The notes below the pieces were generated by a model. That model did not search any database. It was not told where the DNA came from and was given only the letters and a program-made list of their open reading frames with translations. This document shows, in pieces, positions 27,725-35,250 of a stretch of DNA of 64,000 bases (position 1 is its first letter; each line of letters opens with the position of its first letter). The DNA lies in NCBI RefSeq assembly GCF_015182315.1, contig NZ_PRDL01000001.1, positions 1,240,001-1,304,000 on the forward strand. Reading direction: 5' to 3'. The DNA is from Cellvibrio polysaccharolyticus (lineage in GTDB: Bacteria > Pseudomonadota > Gammaproteobacteria > Pseudomonadales > Cellvibrionaceae). A program made the translations under genes and the position numbers.

Positions 27725-27731
27725 ACCCTAT

Positions 27732-27775
27732 GCGGCTGCGCTCACCGCCTTGCAAAACACGGTGAGCGCAGCCGC
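27732..27775. promoter_or_regulatory. 16-bp perfect inverted repeat just ahead of the aldo/keto reductase gene
   Basis: GCGGCTGCGCTCACCG (27732-27747) is exactly complementary to 27760-27775 across a 12-base loop. It ends seven bases before the ribosome-binding GGAG of the next gene and has no T run, so on the plus strand it is more likely a leader structure or operator than a terminator. Confidence 0.5.
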
Positions 27776-27795
27776 GGTTACCGGAGATGACTCGC

Positions 27796-28845
27796 ATGCA
27801 ATATCGCCGCCCTGGCAACGCCGACTTTGACATCAGTGTGATTGGTTTGGGTACCATGACCTGGGGAGAGCAAAACACCGAAGCGGAAGCGCACCAGCAG
27901 TTGGATTACGCGCTATCCCGTGGTGTTAACTTTATTGATACCGCTGAAATGTACCCGGTGCCGCCCCTGCCGGATACCCAGGGTGATACCGAACGTTTTA
28001 TCGGCTCCTGGCTGACCCGCAGTGGCAAACGTAACCAGGTGATTCTCGCCTCCAAAGCTGCCGGGCCGGTCGGTGGTAATCGCCCCGGGCACATTCGCAA
28101 TGGCAAACCGCATTTTGACCGCGCCAACCTCAGCCAGGCGCTGGATGACAGCCTGCGCCGTTTGCAAACCGATTATCTGGATTTGTACCAGTTGCACTGG
28201 CCGGATCGCCCGGTCAATTCGTTTGGCCAGTTGGGATACCAATGGGCACCACTGGACGAACAGGCAGCCAGTATTGAAGAAACGCTTCAGGTGCTGGCCG
28301 ATTTTGTTCAGGCCGGGAAAATTCGCTCCATCGGCGTCTCCAATGAAACGCCCTGGGGCGTAGCGCAGTTTTTACGCATTTCCGACAAGCTGAACCTGCC
28401 GCGCATTGTCAGCATTCAAAACCCCTACAGCTTGTTAAACCGCACTTATGAAATTGGCCTGTCAGAATTTTCCCGCTACGAAAACATCGGCCTGCTGGCT
28501 TACTCGCCGCTGGCGTTTGGTGTATTAAGCGGTAAATACCTCAACGGCGCCCGTCCGGAAAAAGCACGTCTTACATTGTTTGACCGCTTCACCCGTTACA
28601 CCAAGGCACCTATTGACGTTGCTGCAAAAGCCTACGTTGAACTGGCAAAAGAAGTAGGCATTTCACCGGTGCACCTGGCACTGGCTTTCGTCAACTCAAG
28701 ACCGTTTGTCACCAGTAATTTGATTGGTGCCACCAGCCTTGAACAACTGAAAGAAAACATCGACAGTATTGATGTGGTGTTGTCAGACGATGTGCTGGCA
28801 GCCATTGAGGCTATTCACCTGAGCAACGCCAATCCTGCGCCTTGA
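27796..28845 (+). CDS. Aldo/keto reductase, Tas-like
   Basis: A 349-residue NADPH-dependent aldo/keto reductase of the Tas/YajO type. The catalytic tetrad is visible: Asp and Tyr in NFIDTAEMYPVP, Lys in VILASKAAGPV and His in LYQLHWPDRP. Also present: IRSIGVSNETPWGVAQF and SIQNPYSLLNRTYE. It should reduce an aldehyde or ketone, a fitting step if SsuD-type cleavage gives aldehydes. The ATG at 27796 is preferred over that at 27787 because GGAG then lies nine bases upstream. A solo end of the hairpin element family begins two bases after the stop codon and closes the organosulfur island. Confidence 0.92.
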   Translation: MQYRRPGNADFDISVIGLGTMTWGEQNTEAEAHQQLDYALSRGVNFIDTAEMYPVPPLPDTQGDTERFIGSWLTRSGKRNQVILASKAAGPVGGNRPGHIRNGKPHFDRANLSQALDDSLRRLQTDYLDLYQLHWPDRPVNSFGQLGYQWAPLDEQAASIEETLQVLADFVQAGKIRSIGVSNETPWGVAQFLRISDKLNLPRIVSIQNPYSLLNRTYEIGLSEFSRYENIGLLAYSPLAFGVLSGKYLNGARPEKARLTLFDRFTRYTKAPIDVAAKAYVELAKEVGISPVHLALAFVNSRPFVTSNLIGATSLEQLKENIDSIDVVLSDDVLAAIEAIHLSNANPAP

Positions 28846-28846
28846 T

Positions 28847-28865
28847 AAAACGGACAGAATGGCAC
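28847..28865 (-). repeat. Solo outer end of the hairpin element family (E9)
   Basis: AAAACGGACAGAATGGCAC matches the outer end of copies E7 and E10 in reverse orientation. No arm or core accompanies it. It begins immediately behind the aldo/keto reductase stop codon. Confidence 0.6.
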
Positions 28866-28922
28866 TTGCCGTACAGCCCGGAAAAATAAGGCACTTTGTC
28901 AATAACCGGACACCTGACTTGA

Positions 28923-29225
28923 TCAGGCGTAATCTGTCAGCGCCACCCAGCCGCGAATACCGGTGTTATACACAAACGCCATACCGAGGTTTTTAATATA
29001 ACGTGCATCACCCGCCGTTGGCGGACTGTATTCCTCAAGCCCCTCCAGCGCCAGGCAAGTGTCCAGCGGCGCCTGCCAGGTAAGTGGTTGCGCACTGGCT
29101 GGCATATGCAATTCCTCACTGCTCCACACCAAACCATCCCGCTCCACCGGCGACGCGCCATTAAAGTCCGCAGGAATAAACACCGCCGAAGTCCCCGCCA
29201 TCTTCTTGTAACTACGCTCCCGCAT
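28923..29225 (-). CDS. Hypothetical protein (100 residues)
   Basis: A 100-residue protein I do not recognise. It starts MRERSYKKMAG, has no signal peptide or membrane segment, and ends GIRGWVALTDYA. GGAGG four bases before the ATG is a strong ribosome-binding site, which argues that it is translated. It is convergent with the aldo/keto reductase gene and stands alone. Confidence 0.55.
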   Translation of the reverse strand: MRERSYKKMAGTSAVFIPADFNGASPVERDGLVWSSEELHMPASAQPLTWQAPLDTCLALEGLEEYSPPTAGDARYIKNLGMAFVYNTGIRGWVALTDYA

Positions 29226-29553
29226 ACCACCTCCGCTATAGCATCAACAAAGCCTTATTAAAACAGCGATGGAAAAGGGCAGTTTGATGTAGCTCAAAAC
29301 AGGGTTTATTTGTTGCCGAAGCGTGCGCGAACGATTTTTACAAAGCAGCCGATGGCGACAAGTCTGGAGCGGGTCGGCGAGCTATTACTGCGGCATTGCA
29401 AGAATGTGGTTGGTCGCCTGGTGTTCTTCAGCACTTGCAGGTTGATACTCCGGATTGATAGGTAGATTAATACTGTCCAGTATTGATGCTGGTAGACTGA
29501 TACTCTAAAGCTATCAACCGCCGCGGTTCATCAAGAGCGCTGGCGAAGATCAT
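29226..29553. other. Intergenic region, no gene seen
   Basis: About 330 bases without a convincing gene. The 3' part (29447-29512) contains several loosely repeated tracts of the type TTGATACT / TTAATACTGTCC / TATTGATG, which may belong to a promoter or operator for the following gene. Confidence 0.3.
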
Positions 29554-30996
29554 TTGTCAAAGGTTGAGAGGGGCAAAGTGTTTTCACTGAAACGTAAGGG
29601 CGACTATCGCGTACAGCTGACCCGCATATTAAAAAAGCCTGGAAAGTATAGTGTTGAGCTGTATCTGTTTACTCCCCATGAAAGCAATTTCTCCGCATGG
29701 ACTCTGACTGAGCAACATTTCTTTTTCAACTCCCTGGAGCATCGCTTTAGCCGGTTAGGCATGCCCGATAAAGACAGAGTCAGCAAGGCTGACCGCTCAT
29801 TCAAACTGCTCTCGCCGCACTACGAGATTATGTACGGCTCCTGGCTGTTTCAATATCGCGCCTCAATGGACCGCCTGCGCCAACAAATTCAAAGCGCGGA
29901 GCCTACTGCCGAACCATTAAAGCGCGCGTTGCGCCTGAGCCAGAACTTTGCCGAACGCCTGCGCAAAACCATTCCCGAACAAAGCAATCAGCAGCGTTAT
30001 TTTCGATTAGTGGATGTCTACTTTTCCTGGCATGCCGAGCAGTTCTTGCTGGAGTGTATGACGCTGGAAGGATTCTCCGAGTTGGATCAGGAGCTCCGCG
30101 ATGCAATTCAGGGCTTTCTGCAGCAGGAATATCGGCATCGAGGCAAACTAAAATACATGAGTGACTTTAACGGCACGCCAACCCGGGTCTGGAACCGTAT
30201 GAGTCTTTATTTACGGTTACTGGAATACCCCGTGCTGCTTCGCGCCAAGGTGACCGAACTGGGTGCTGGCACGGTAAAAGTGGTCAAGGCGATCTCGACG
30301 ATGTTGGTCATGTCACTGGTCACTTACTTTTTGTTCAATGCGCGCTCGGGTGGCCAGCAGCTAACCCTGTCTTTGCTTGTAGGTATTGCGCTCGTCTATG
30401 CAATGCGTGACATCTTGCGTGACGATATGATCAAGAGCCTTACCCAATGGCTGCGCAAAGGCAAACCACGCTGGAAGATTCGCTTGCTCATGCCATACAC
30501 TCACATTTTGTTGGCTCTGCAAAAGGTCTGGCTGGACTACCGCAAGCTGCCCGAGCTGCCGCAACAGGTCCTGGAAAACGCGGGAAAATGGGCCACCAAT
30601 GAGGAGCGGCAAATCATTTGCTATCGCTCGGTGCTCAATCTGGGCAAAGCCGCATTGGAGCAGGATCAGATTCAGGAGCGTCTCATTCTGGATTGCGAAG
30701 AGCTCTGTAAAATGATTCAAGCTACCCGAAACAAATTGTTTGTGTGGGCAGATCAGGATGATCCATCATCTACCGTTCAGGCTCATCCCATAGAAAAGCA
30801 ACACGATTACAACCTGTTGCTGGTGTGCACCGAGCCGGGTGAAACACAATCCTCGGCGCAGCGCTGGCACTTGCGATTGGGAACCAACGGCATCGTGCAA
30901 TGCGAAAGTAAAAACACGCCTTGGCCGAGTCCGGAGGAGCAACAGCAGAAGAAAAATTGGTTGCAACGCCTACGCGAGCGTTTACGCGGCGGCTGA
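29554..30996 (+). CDS. Hypothetical inner-membrane protein with large cytoplasmic domains (480 residues)
   Basis: I do not recognise the family. The N-terminal 240 residues are soluble and mostly helical, with charged stretches. Two membrane segments follow at about residues 245-262 (around TMLVMSLVTYFLF) and 268-290 (LTLSLLVGIALVYAM), then a soluble C-terminal domain of roughly 190 residues that contains HLRLGTNG near the end. The frame opens with TTG at 29554 and has only a weak ribosome-binding site, so the true start may differ. No neighbour gives a functional hint. Confidence 0.6.
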   Translation: MSKVERGKVFSLKRKGDYRVQLTRILKKPGKYSVELYLFTPHESNFSAWTLTEQHFFFNSLEHRFSRLGMPDKDRVSKADRSFKLLSPHYEIMYGSWLFQYRASMDRLRQQIQSAEPTAEPLKRALRLSQNFAERLRKTIPEQSNQQRYFRLVDVYFSWHAEQFLLECMTLEGFSELDQELRDAIQGFLQQEYRHRGKLKYMSDFNGTPTRVWNRMSLYLRLLEYPVLLRAKVTELGAGTVKVVKAISTMLVMSLVTYFLFNARSGGQQLTLSLLVGIALVYAMRDILRDDMIKSLTQWLRKGKPRWKIRLLMPYTHILLALQKVWLDYRKLPELPQQVLENAGKWATNEERQIICYRSVLNLGKAALEQDQIQERLILDCEELCKMIQATRNKLFVWADQDDPSSTVQAHPIEKQHDYNLLLVCTEPGETQSSAQRWHLRLGTNGIVQCESKNTPWPSPEEQQQKKNWLQRLRERLRGG

Positions 30997-31086
30997 TAGT
31001 CGCTGGAAGCTCTGATGGTTTTCAATCTACCTTATCAATAGAGATATGTAGAAAGCAGCCTGCCAAAATTCATCACTGTTATTGCG

Positions 31087-31947
31087 CTAAGTGAGCGCTT
31101 TTAGCGGATTAAAAATTTCAGCATTTTCAAATGACTGCTTCAGCGAAATCATCCCATCAAAATTTTCGCTGTGTTTATTGTCCAGGCCTCGTATGTCTCC
31201 AACCACAATCCTTTTCGCTAATGCAGTGTCGCTGCTGCTTTTACTCCTTGGTAATGCGGCTGCATTTGCTTCGGGTAATCGGTAAAAAATAGCATCCGGT
31301 TCCAAATCCAGTTGTTCCAGTAATTTAACGTCTGCCGGATTTTCTATGGTGATGCCAATGCGATAACCGCGTGAGCGGTAATTCAATAGCGCCTGGCGAA
31401 AGTGGGCGAGGCTGGTTTCGTCCAATAAGCGGGTGTGTAGTAATACCCGGTCTGGCCCAAGGCCGCAGTCGCTCAAAATTCCTTCAAAGGTTTTACCGTG
31501 GTCACCGGCTACGCCAGTGATGTGGCCTGGTTGTACGGCGAGCGCGAGCAGGTCGCGGTTGTCGTATTGCTGCAAATAATTTAGCGAGTGCAGGGTACGG
31601 GTGAGGCGATCCAGGTGCACCACTTGTTCGGTGTTTTCCAGTGAGTGAAATACTTCATCCAGACTGAATTGCTTGCCGGTTACGGAGCGGGCGATCAGTT
31701 CGCTGTAAAAGCCGGTGATGCCGTCTTCGCGTGGCTGAATAATCGGGTGGAATTGGCTGGAGAAGGTGAGGCTGCCGAAACGCGCACCATACACATTACC
31801 TGCTTTGTAAAAACCGGTCGCCGGTAACCGCTGGCTGCGTGCTTGCGATTGCAGCTGGTCATTGAAGTAGTGCATCAGTTCGGTCAGGGGCATGGCGTGT
31901 ATCGGCTCATCAATATTACGAGAGCTTATGATAGAGAGCGGTAACAC
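31087..31947 (-). CDS. Degenerate EAL-domain protein
   Basis: A protein of up to 286 residues whose body looks like an EAL (cyclic-di-GMP phosphodiesterase) fold: FSSQFHPIIQPREDGITGFY is the family's first strand, and YSELIARS stands where the EAL motif should be. The catalytic Glu-Ala-Leu and the later metal ligands are not conserved, so it is probably inactive and may bind a ligand or partner instead, as YcgF-like or other degenerate EAL proteins do. The start is uncertain: the GTG at 31947 and the ATG at 31893 both lack a good ribosome-binding site. It stands alone, on the opposite strand from the rhodanese operon. Confidence 0.6.
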   Translation of the reverse strand: MLPLSIISSRNIDEPIHAMPLTELMHYFNDQLQSQARSQRLPATGFYKAGNVYGARFGSLTFSSQFHPIIQPREDGITGFYSELIARSVTGKQFSLDEVFHSLENTEQVVHLDRLTRTLHSLNYLQQYDNRDLLALAVQPGHITGVAGDHGKTFEGILSDCGLGPDRVLLHTRLLDETSLAHFRQALLNYRSRGYRIGITIENPADVKLLEQLDLEPDAIFYRLPEANAAALPRSKSSSDTALAKRIVVGDIRGLDNKHSENFDGMISLKQSFENAEIFNPLKALT

Positions 31948-32155
31948 CTTTAAGAAAGAATAAATAATTCTCAGCTTATAACAGGGGTTGGAGGGTGAGT
32001 TACACGTCAGGAAAGGTATAACGATATGTATTTATATTCTTTCCAATTGTCTATAGCCATCATTATATTTTCTCCCATACCGAGTGCCGCTTGCATTCGT
32101 CACCAGGGACAGAGGTGTTTGCTTTTCACCCGTTCCTATTGTCATCGAGGTTTTT

Positions 32156-32650
32156 ATGACTGTCGTATCCCTGAATCAGGTTACTCCGCCCTCAGCCAAC
32201 CCGGATAGTTTGCCGCCGGTATTGCACGCTGCATGGCAAGCCGCCCGCGATGACGGCTTGAAGTTTGCCGGACAGGTTAGCCCGGACGATGCCTGGAAGT
32301 TGTTTACCGGCGGGCAGGCGCATCTGGTGGATGTGCGTGCGGCGGAAGAGCGCAAGTTTGTGGGCCATGTGCCCAATACCTTTCATGTGGCCTGGCAGAC
32401 CGGCCCTGCGTTGATTAAAAACCCGCGTTTCTTGCGTGAGCTGGAAAGCAAACTGTCCAAAGACGCTCTAATCTTATTGTTATGCCGCAGCGGTAAACGC
32501 TCGGCGGCCGCAGCAGAAGCTGCCACAGCAGCCGGTTTTAAATACGTTTTCAATGTGTTGGAAGGTTTTGAAGGTGATCTTGACCAGCGCCAACAGCGTG
32601 GTGCCAGCGGTGGCTGGCGGCAACGCAATTTGCCCTGGGTCCAGGATTAA
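32156..32650 (+). CDS. Rhodanese-domain protein (sulfurtransferase) of the encapsulin module
   Basis: A 164-residue single rhodanese domain. It has AHLVDVRAAEERKFVGHVP (the entry motif of the fold) and the active-site loop LLCRSGKRSAAAA with the persulfide-forming cysteine. It moves sulfane sulfur between donors and acceptors. The ATG at 32156 has GAGG five bases upstream; a longer reading to 32084 has no such site. It lies 75 bases before the serine acetyltransferase gene. Rhodaneses accompany many Family 2A encapsulin loci, so a role in charging or unloading the sulfur compartment is likely (inference from family knowledge). Confidence 0.88.
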   Translation: MTVVSLNQVTPPSANPDSLPPVLHAAWQAARDDGLKFAGQVSPDDAWKLFTGGQAHLVDVRAAEERKFVGHVPNTFHVAWQTGPALIKNPRFLRELESKLSKDALILLLCRSGKRSAAAAEAATAAGFKYVFNVLEGFEGDLDQRQQRGASGGWRQRNLPWVQD

Positions 32651-32725
32651 TCACTTCAGGATTAGATAGTTACAGGATTAACAAAAAAACCGGGGTATGG
32701 GGCAGTTCGAGGCTTGAGGGACAAT

Positions 32726-33700
32726 ATGAGCAGTCATTACAACAAAGATCCTGACGTGAAGTTTATTGCAGCCACCAATTGGGAGCTGGATAAAATCGTC
32801 AGTGAGTTACGCGGTATTCGCAACGAGTGGCGCATTGAAAGCGGCCGCTTGCAAGAGTTGGGTTTGCGCGAGTTGCCTTCGCGCGACGTGTTGCAGAATA
32901 TTATTCGCGAGCTGTGCGGCGCGCTGTTTCCGATGCGCCTTGGCCCGCAGGATTTACGTGAAGAAAGCGAAGATTATTACGTCGGTTACACCCTGGATGC
33001 TGCGCTGAGCCAGTTGCTGCAACAGGTGCAATTGGAGTTGCGCTACAGCGCCCGGCAGCACCGCGATACGCTGAGCGGTGTAGAAATTAAAACCCGCGCC
33101 AACACCATTGTGCGACAGTTTGCTGTGTCGCTGCCGCAGTTGCGCCGCATTCTGGATATCGACGTTCGCGCCGCTTATTACGGCGACCCGGCAGCCAAAA
33201 GCGTGGATGAAGTGTTGCTGTGCTACCCGGGTGTCGTGGCGATTATTCATCACCGGTTGGCGCATTTGCTGTATGAGTTGGGCGTGCCTTTACTGGCGAG
33301 AATTGTCGCTGAACTTGCCCATTCATCGACCGGTATTGATATCCACCCGGGCGCTACCATCGGCAGCGGTTTTTTTATTGACCATGGTACCGGCGTAGTG
33401 ATTGGCGAGACGGCAATCATTGGCGAGCGGGTGCGTTTGTATCAGGCGGTTACGCTGGGTGCAAAAACGTTTCCGGCCGACGATACCGGTGCATTGCACA
33501 AAGGCTTACCAAGACACCCCATCGTTGAAGACGATGTAGTGATTTACGCAGGTGCCACCATTCTGGGGCGCGTTACTATCGGAAAAGGCTCGGTAATTGG
33601 CGGCAATATCTGGCTGACTCGCAGCGTACCTGCGGGTAGCAATATTACCCAGGCCAGTTTGCGCAACGATGCCACCACTACCACGGAGAGGAATTTATGA
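32726..33700 (+). CDS. epsC: Serine O-acetyltransferase (EpsC/CysE type)
   Basis: A 324-residue serine acetyltransferase that makes O-acetylserine, the carbon acceptor for cysteine synthesis. The C-terminal left-handed beta-helix is clear: IDIHPGATIGSGFFIDHGTG, VVIGETAIIGERVRLYQAVT and GATILGRVTIGKGSVIGG. The N-terminal helical domain of about 190 residues is that of the longer EpsC-type enzymes. The ATG at 32726 has GAGG six bases upstream. The stop overlaps the start of the XRE gene (ATGA at 33697-33700). In this operon it would supply O-acetylserine for cysteine, the substrate of the encapsulated cysteine desulfurase. Confidence 0.93.
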   Translation: MSSHYNKDPDVKFIAATNWELDKIVSELRGIRNEWRIESGRLQELGLRELPSRDVLQNIIRELCGALFPMRLGPQDLREESEDYYVGYTLDAALSQLLQQVQLELRYSARQHRDTLSGVEIKTRANTIVRQFAVSLPQLRRILDIDVRAAYYGDPAAKSVDEVLLCYPGVVAIIHHRLAHLLYELGVPLLARIVAELAHSSTGIDIHPGATIGSGFFIDHGTGVVIGETAIIGERVRLYQAVTLGAKTFPADDTGALHKGLPRHPIVEDDVVIYAGATILGRVTIGKGSVIGGNIWLTRSVPAGSNITQASLRNDATTTTERNL

Positions 33701-33936
33701 GTCTTTCATTACACTTCGGTCGAATCGTCAAACAGGTTCGCGAAACCCGCGGCTGGTCGCAGGAAGTTTTGGCTGACCGTGCTGAACTCAACCGCTCTTA
33801 TGTGGGCGAAGTAGAGCGGGGCACCGCGGTGCCTTCTCTCAGTACCGTTGCCAAAATTGCTCGCGCCCTGGATTTGCCGGTATCGGATTTGCTGGCGCGC
33901 AGTGAGGCACGAGAGAGCGCCGAAGCGACCAGCTGA
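33697..33936 (+). CDS. Small XRE-family helix-turn-helix regulator
   Basis: A 79-residue DNA-binding protein that is one HTH_3/XRE domain: VRETRGWSQEVLADRAELN, then RSYVGEVERGTAVPSL. It is coupled to the serine acetyltransferase gene by a 4-bp overlap. It has no sensor domain, so any signal must come by another route. It may control its own operon and the encapsulin gene 381 bases downstream (inference). Confidence 0.88.
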   Translation: MSLSLHFGRIVKQVRETRGWSQEVLADRAELNRSYVGEVERGTAVPSLSTVAKIARALDLPVSDLLARSEARESAEATS

Positions 33937-34317
33937 TTTTCCCCCACCGGAGATAACGCGATAACGTGCTCCGGTTATGACGGTTTGATACGCATTGAAA
34001 AACTCGCTTGTTTAAATGAATGAAGCTTGTTTCTCAAGAATATCTTGCCGATCTGCCACCCGTTAGCTCCAGCTTAAAAACGCTTCAATCGTTGTTGATT
34101 TTCCAACAGTGTTTGGAAAATTACGGCTGGCTGACGACTATAGGTATCGAAAAAAGTGATTTAAAAAAATTATTTTTTTGTGGCGCGGGAATGGTGGCTT
34201 TAGCAGGTTGATGGCTTCTTATATCAATGCGATCTTAGCTTAGTCGATTTAATTATATGAAAATTTATTCTTACCTCAGCTTTCTGTTATACGAAATAAC
34301 ACTACCAGGAGCGTTTC
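33937..34317. other. Gap between the XRE gene and the encapsulin gene
   Basis: A 381-base AT-rich gap that probably holds the encapsulin promoter. A 63-codon open frame at 34020-34211 lacks a ribosome-binding site and is not called. The encapsulin ribosome-binding site AGGAG lies at 34306-34310. Confidence 0.4.
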
Positions 34318-35250
34318 ATGTCTACTGACAATGATGCCCAGTTAGCGCTCGGCGATAATGCCGCTCGTCAGCTGGCCAATGCCACAAAAACCCGTCCCCA
34401 GCTTTCCATTATCACCCCCCGTTGGCTGGTGCATTTTCTGCAATGGGTGCCGGTAGAAGCCGGTATTTACCGCGTTAACAAAGTGAAAAACCCTACCCGC
34501 GTTACCGTGACTTGCTCACAGCGCGATGAGGCAGAAATTCCGCCTACCTTTGTTGATTACGTTGAAAACCCCCGCGAATATTTTTTAAATTCGGTCACCA
34601 GCGTGGTGGATGTTCACACCCGCGTTTCCGATTTGTACAACAGCCCGCACGATCAAATCAAAGAGCAGCTGCGCCTCACTATCGAGACGATTAAAGAGCG
34701 TCAGGAAAGCGAGTTGATCAACAACCCGGAATACGGTTTGTTGGCTAACGTGGATGAAACCCAGCGCATTTCTACTTTAACGGGTGCTCCTACACCGGAC
34801 GATCTCGACGAGTTGCTGGTTCGCGTTTGGAAAGAGCCAGGCTTTTTTCTTGCGCATCCTTTGGCGATTGCGGCGTTTGGTCGTGAATGTACCCGCCGTG
34901 GTGTGCCGCCACCTACCGTCAGCCTGTTCGGTTCGCAATTTATTACCTGGCGTGGCATTCCGCTGATTCCATCGGACAAAGTGCCCATTGACGAAGACGG
35001 CAAAACCAAAATTTTGCTGATGCGTGTGGGTGAGAAACGTCAGGGCATCGTCGGTTTGTATCAGCCTGGTTTGTCCGGGCAACAAAGCCCTGGTCTGTCA
35101 ATCCGCTTTATGGGTATTGGCCGTAATGCTATCGCGTCGTATCTGATCTCTCTCTACTGCTCTCTGGCAGTGTTGACCGAAGATGCTTTGGCCGTTTTGG
35201 ATGACGTAGAGGTTGGCAAGTACCATGACTACCCGGATACCTACAAGTAA
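34318..35250 (+). CDS. srpI: Family 2A encapsulin shell protein (SrpI type)
   Basis: A 310-residue shell protein of the HK97-fold encapsulin Family 2A, whose model member is SrpI of Synechococcus. The match runs along the chain: AARQLANATKTRPQLS and ITPRWLVHFLQWVPVEAGIY at the N-terminus, SPHDQIKEQLRLTIETIKER in the E-loop/P-domain region, then PPPTVSLFGSQFITWRGIPL and ASYLISLYCSLAVLTEDALA in the A-domain. These proteins self-assemble into a protein cage that stores sulfur around a cysteine desulfurase cargo. AGGAG seven bases before the ATG gives a strong start. The gene overlaps the cargo gene by 26 bases, so shell and cargo are made together. Confidence 0.95.
   Translation: MSTDNDAQLALGDNAARQLANATKTRPQLSIITPRWLVHFLQWVPVEAGIYRVNKVKNPTRVTVTCSQRDEAEIPPTFVDYVENPREYFLNSVTSVVDVHTRVSDLYNSPHDQIKEQLRLTIETIKERQESELINNPEYGLLANVDETQRISTLTGAPTPDDLDELLVRVWKEPGFFLAHPLAIAAFGRECTRRGVPPPTVSLFGSQFITWRGIPLIPSDKVPIDEDGKTKILLMRVGEKRQGIVGLYQPGLSGQQSPGLSIRFMGIGRNAIASYLISLYCSLAVLTEDALAVLDDVEVGKYHDYPDTYK

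Noticed and set aside
34020..34211. 63-codon open frame between the XRE and encapsulin genes
   Set aside because: No ribosome-binding site, no recognisable domain, and the AT-rich stretch is better explained as a promoter region.
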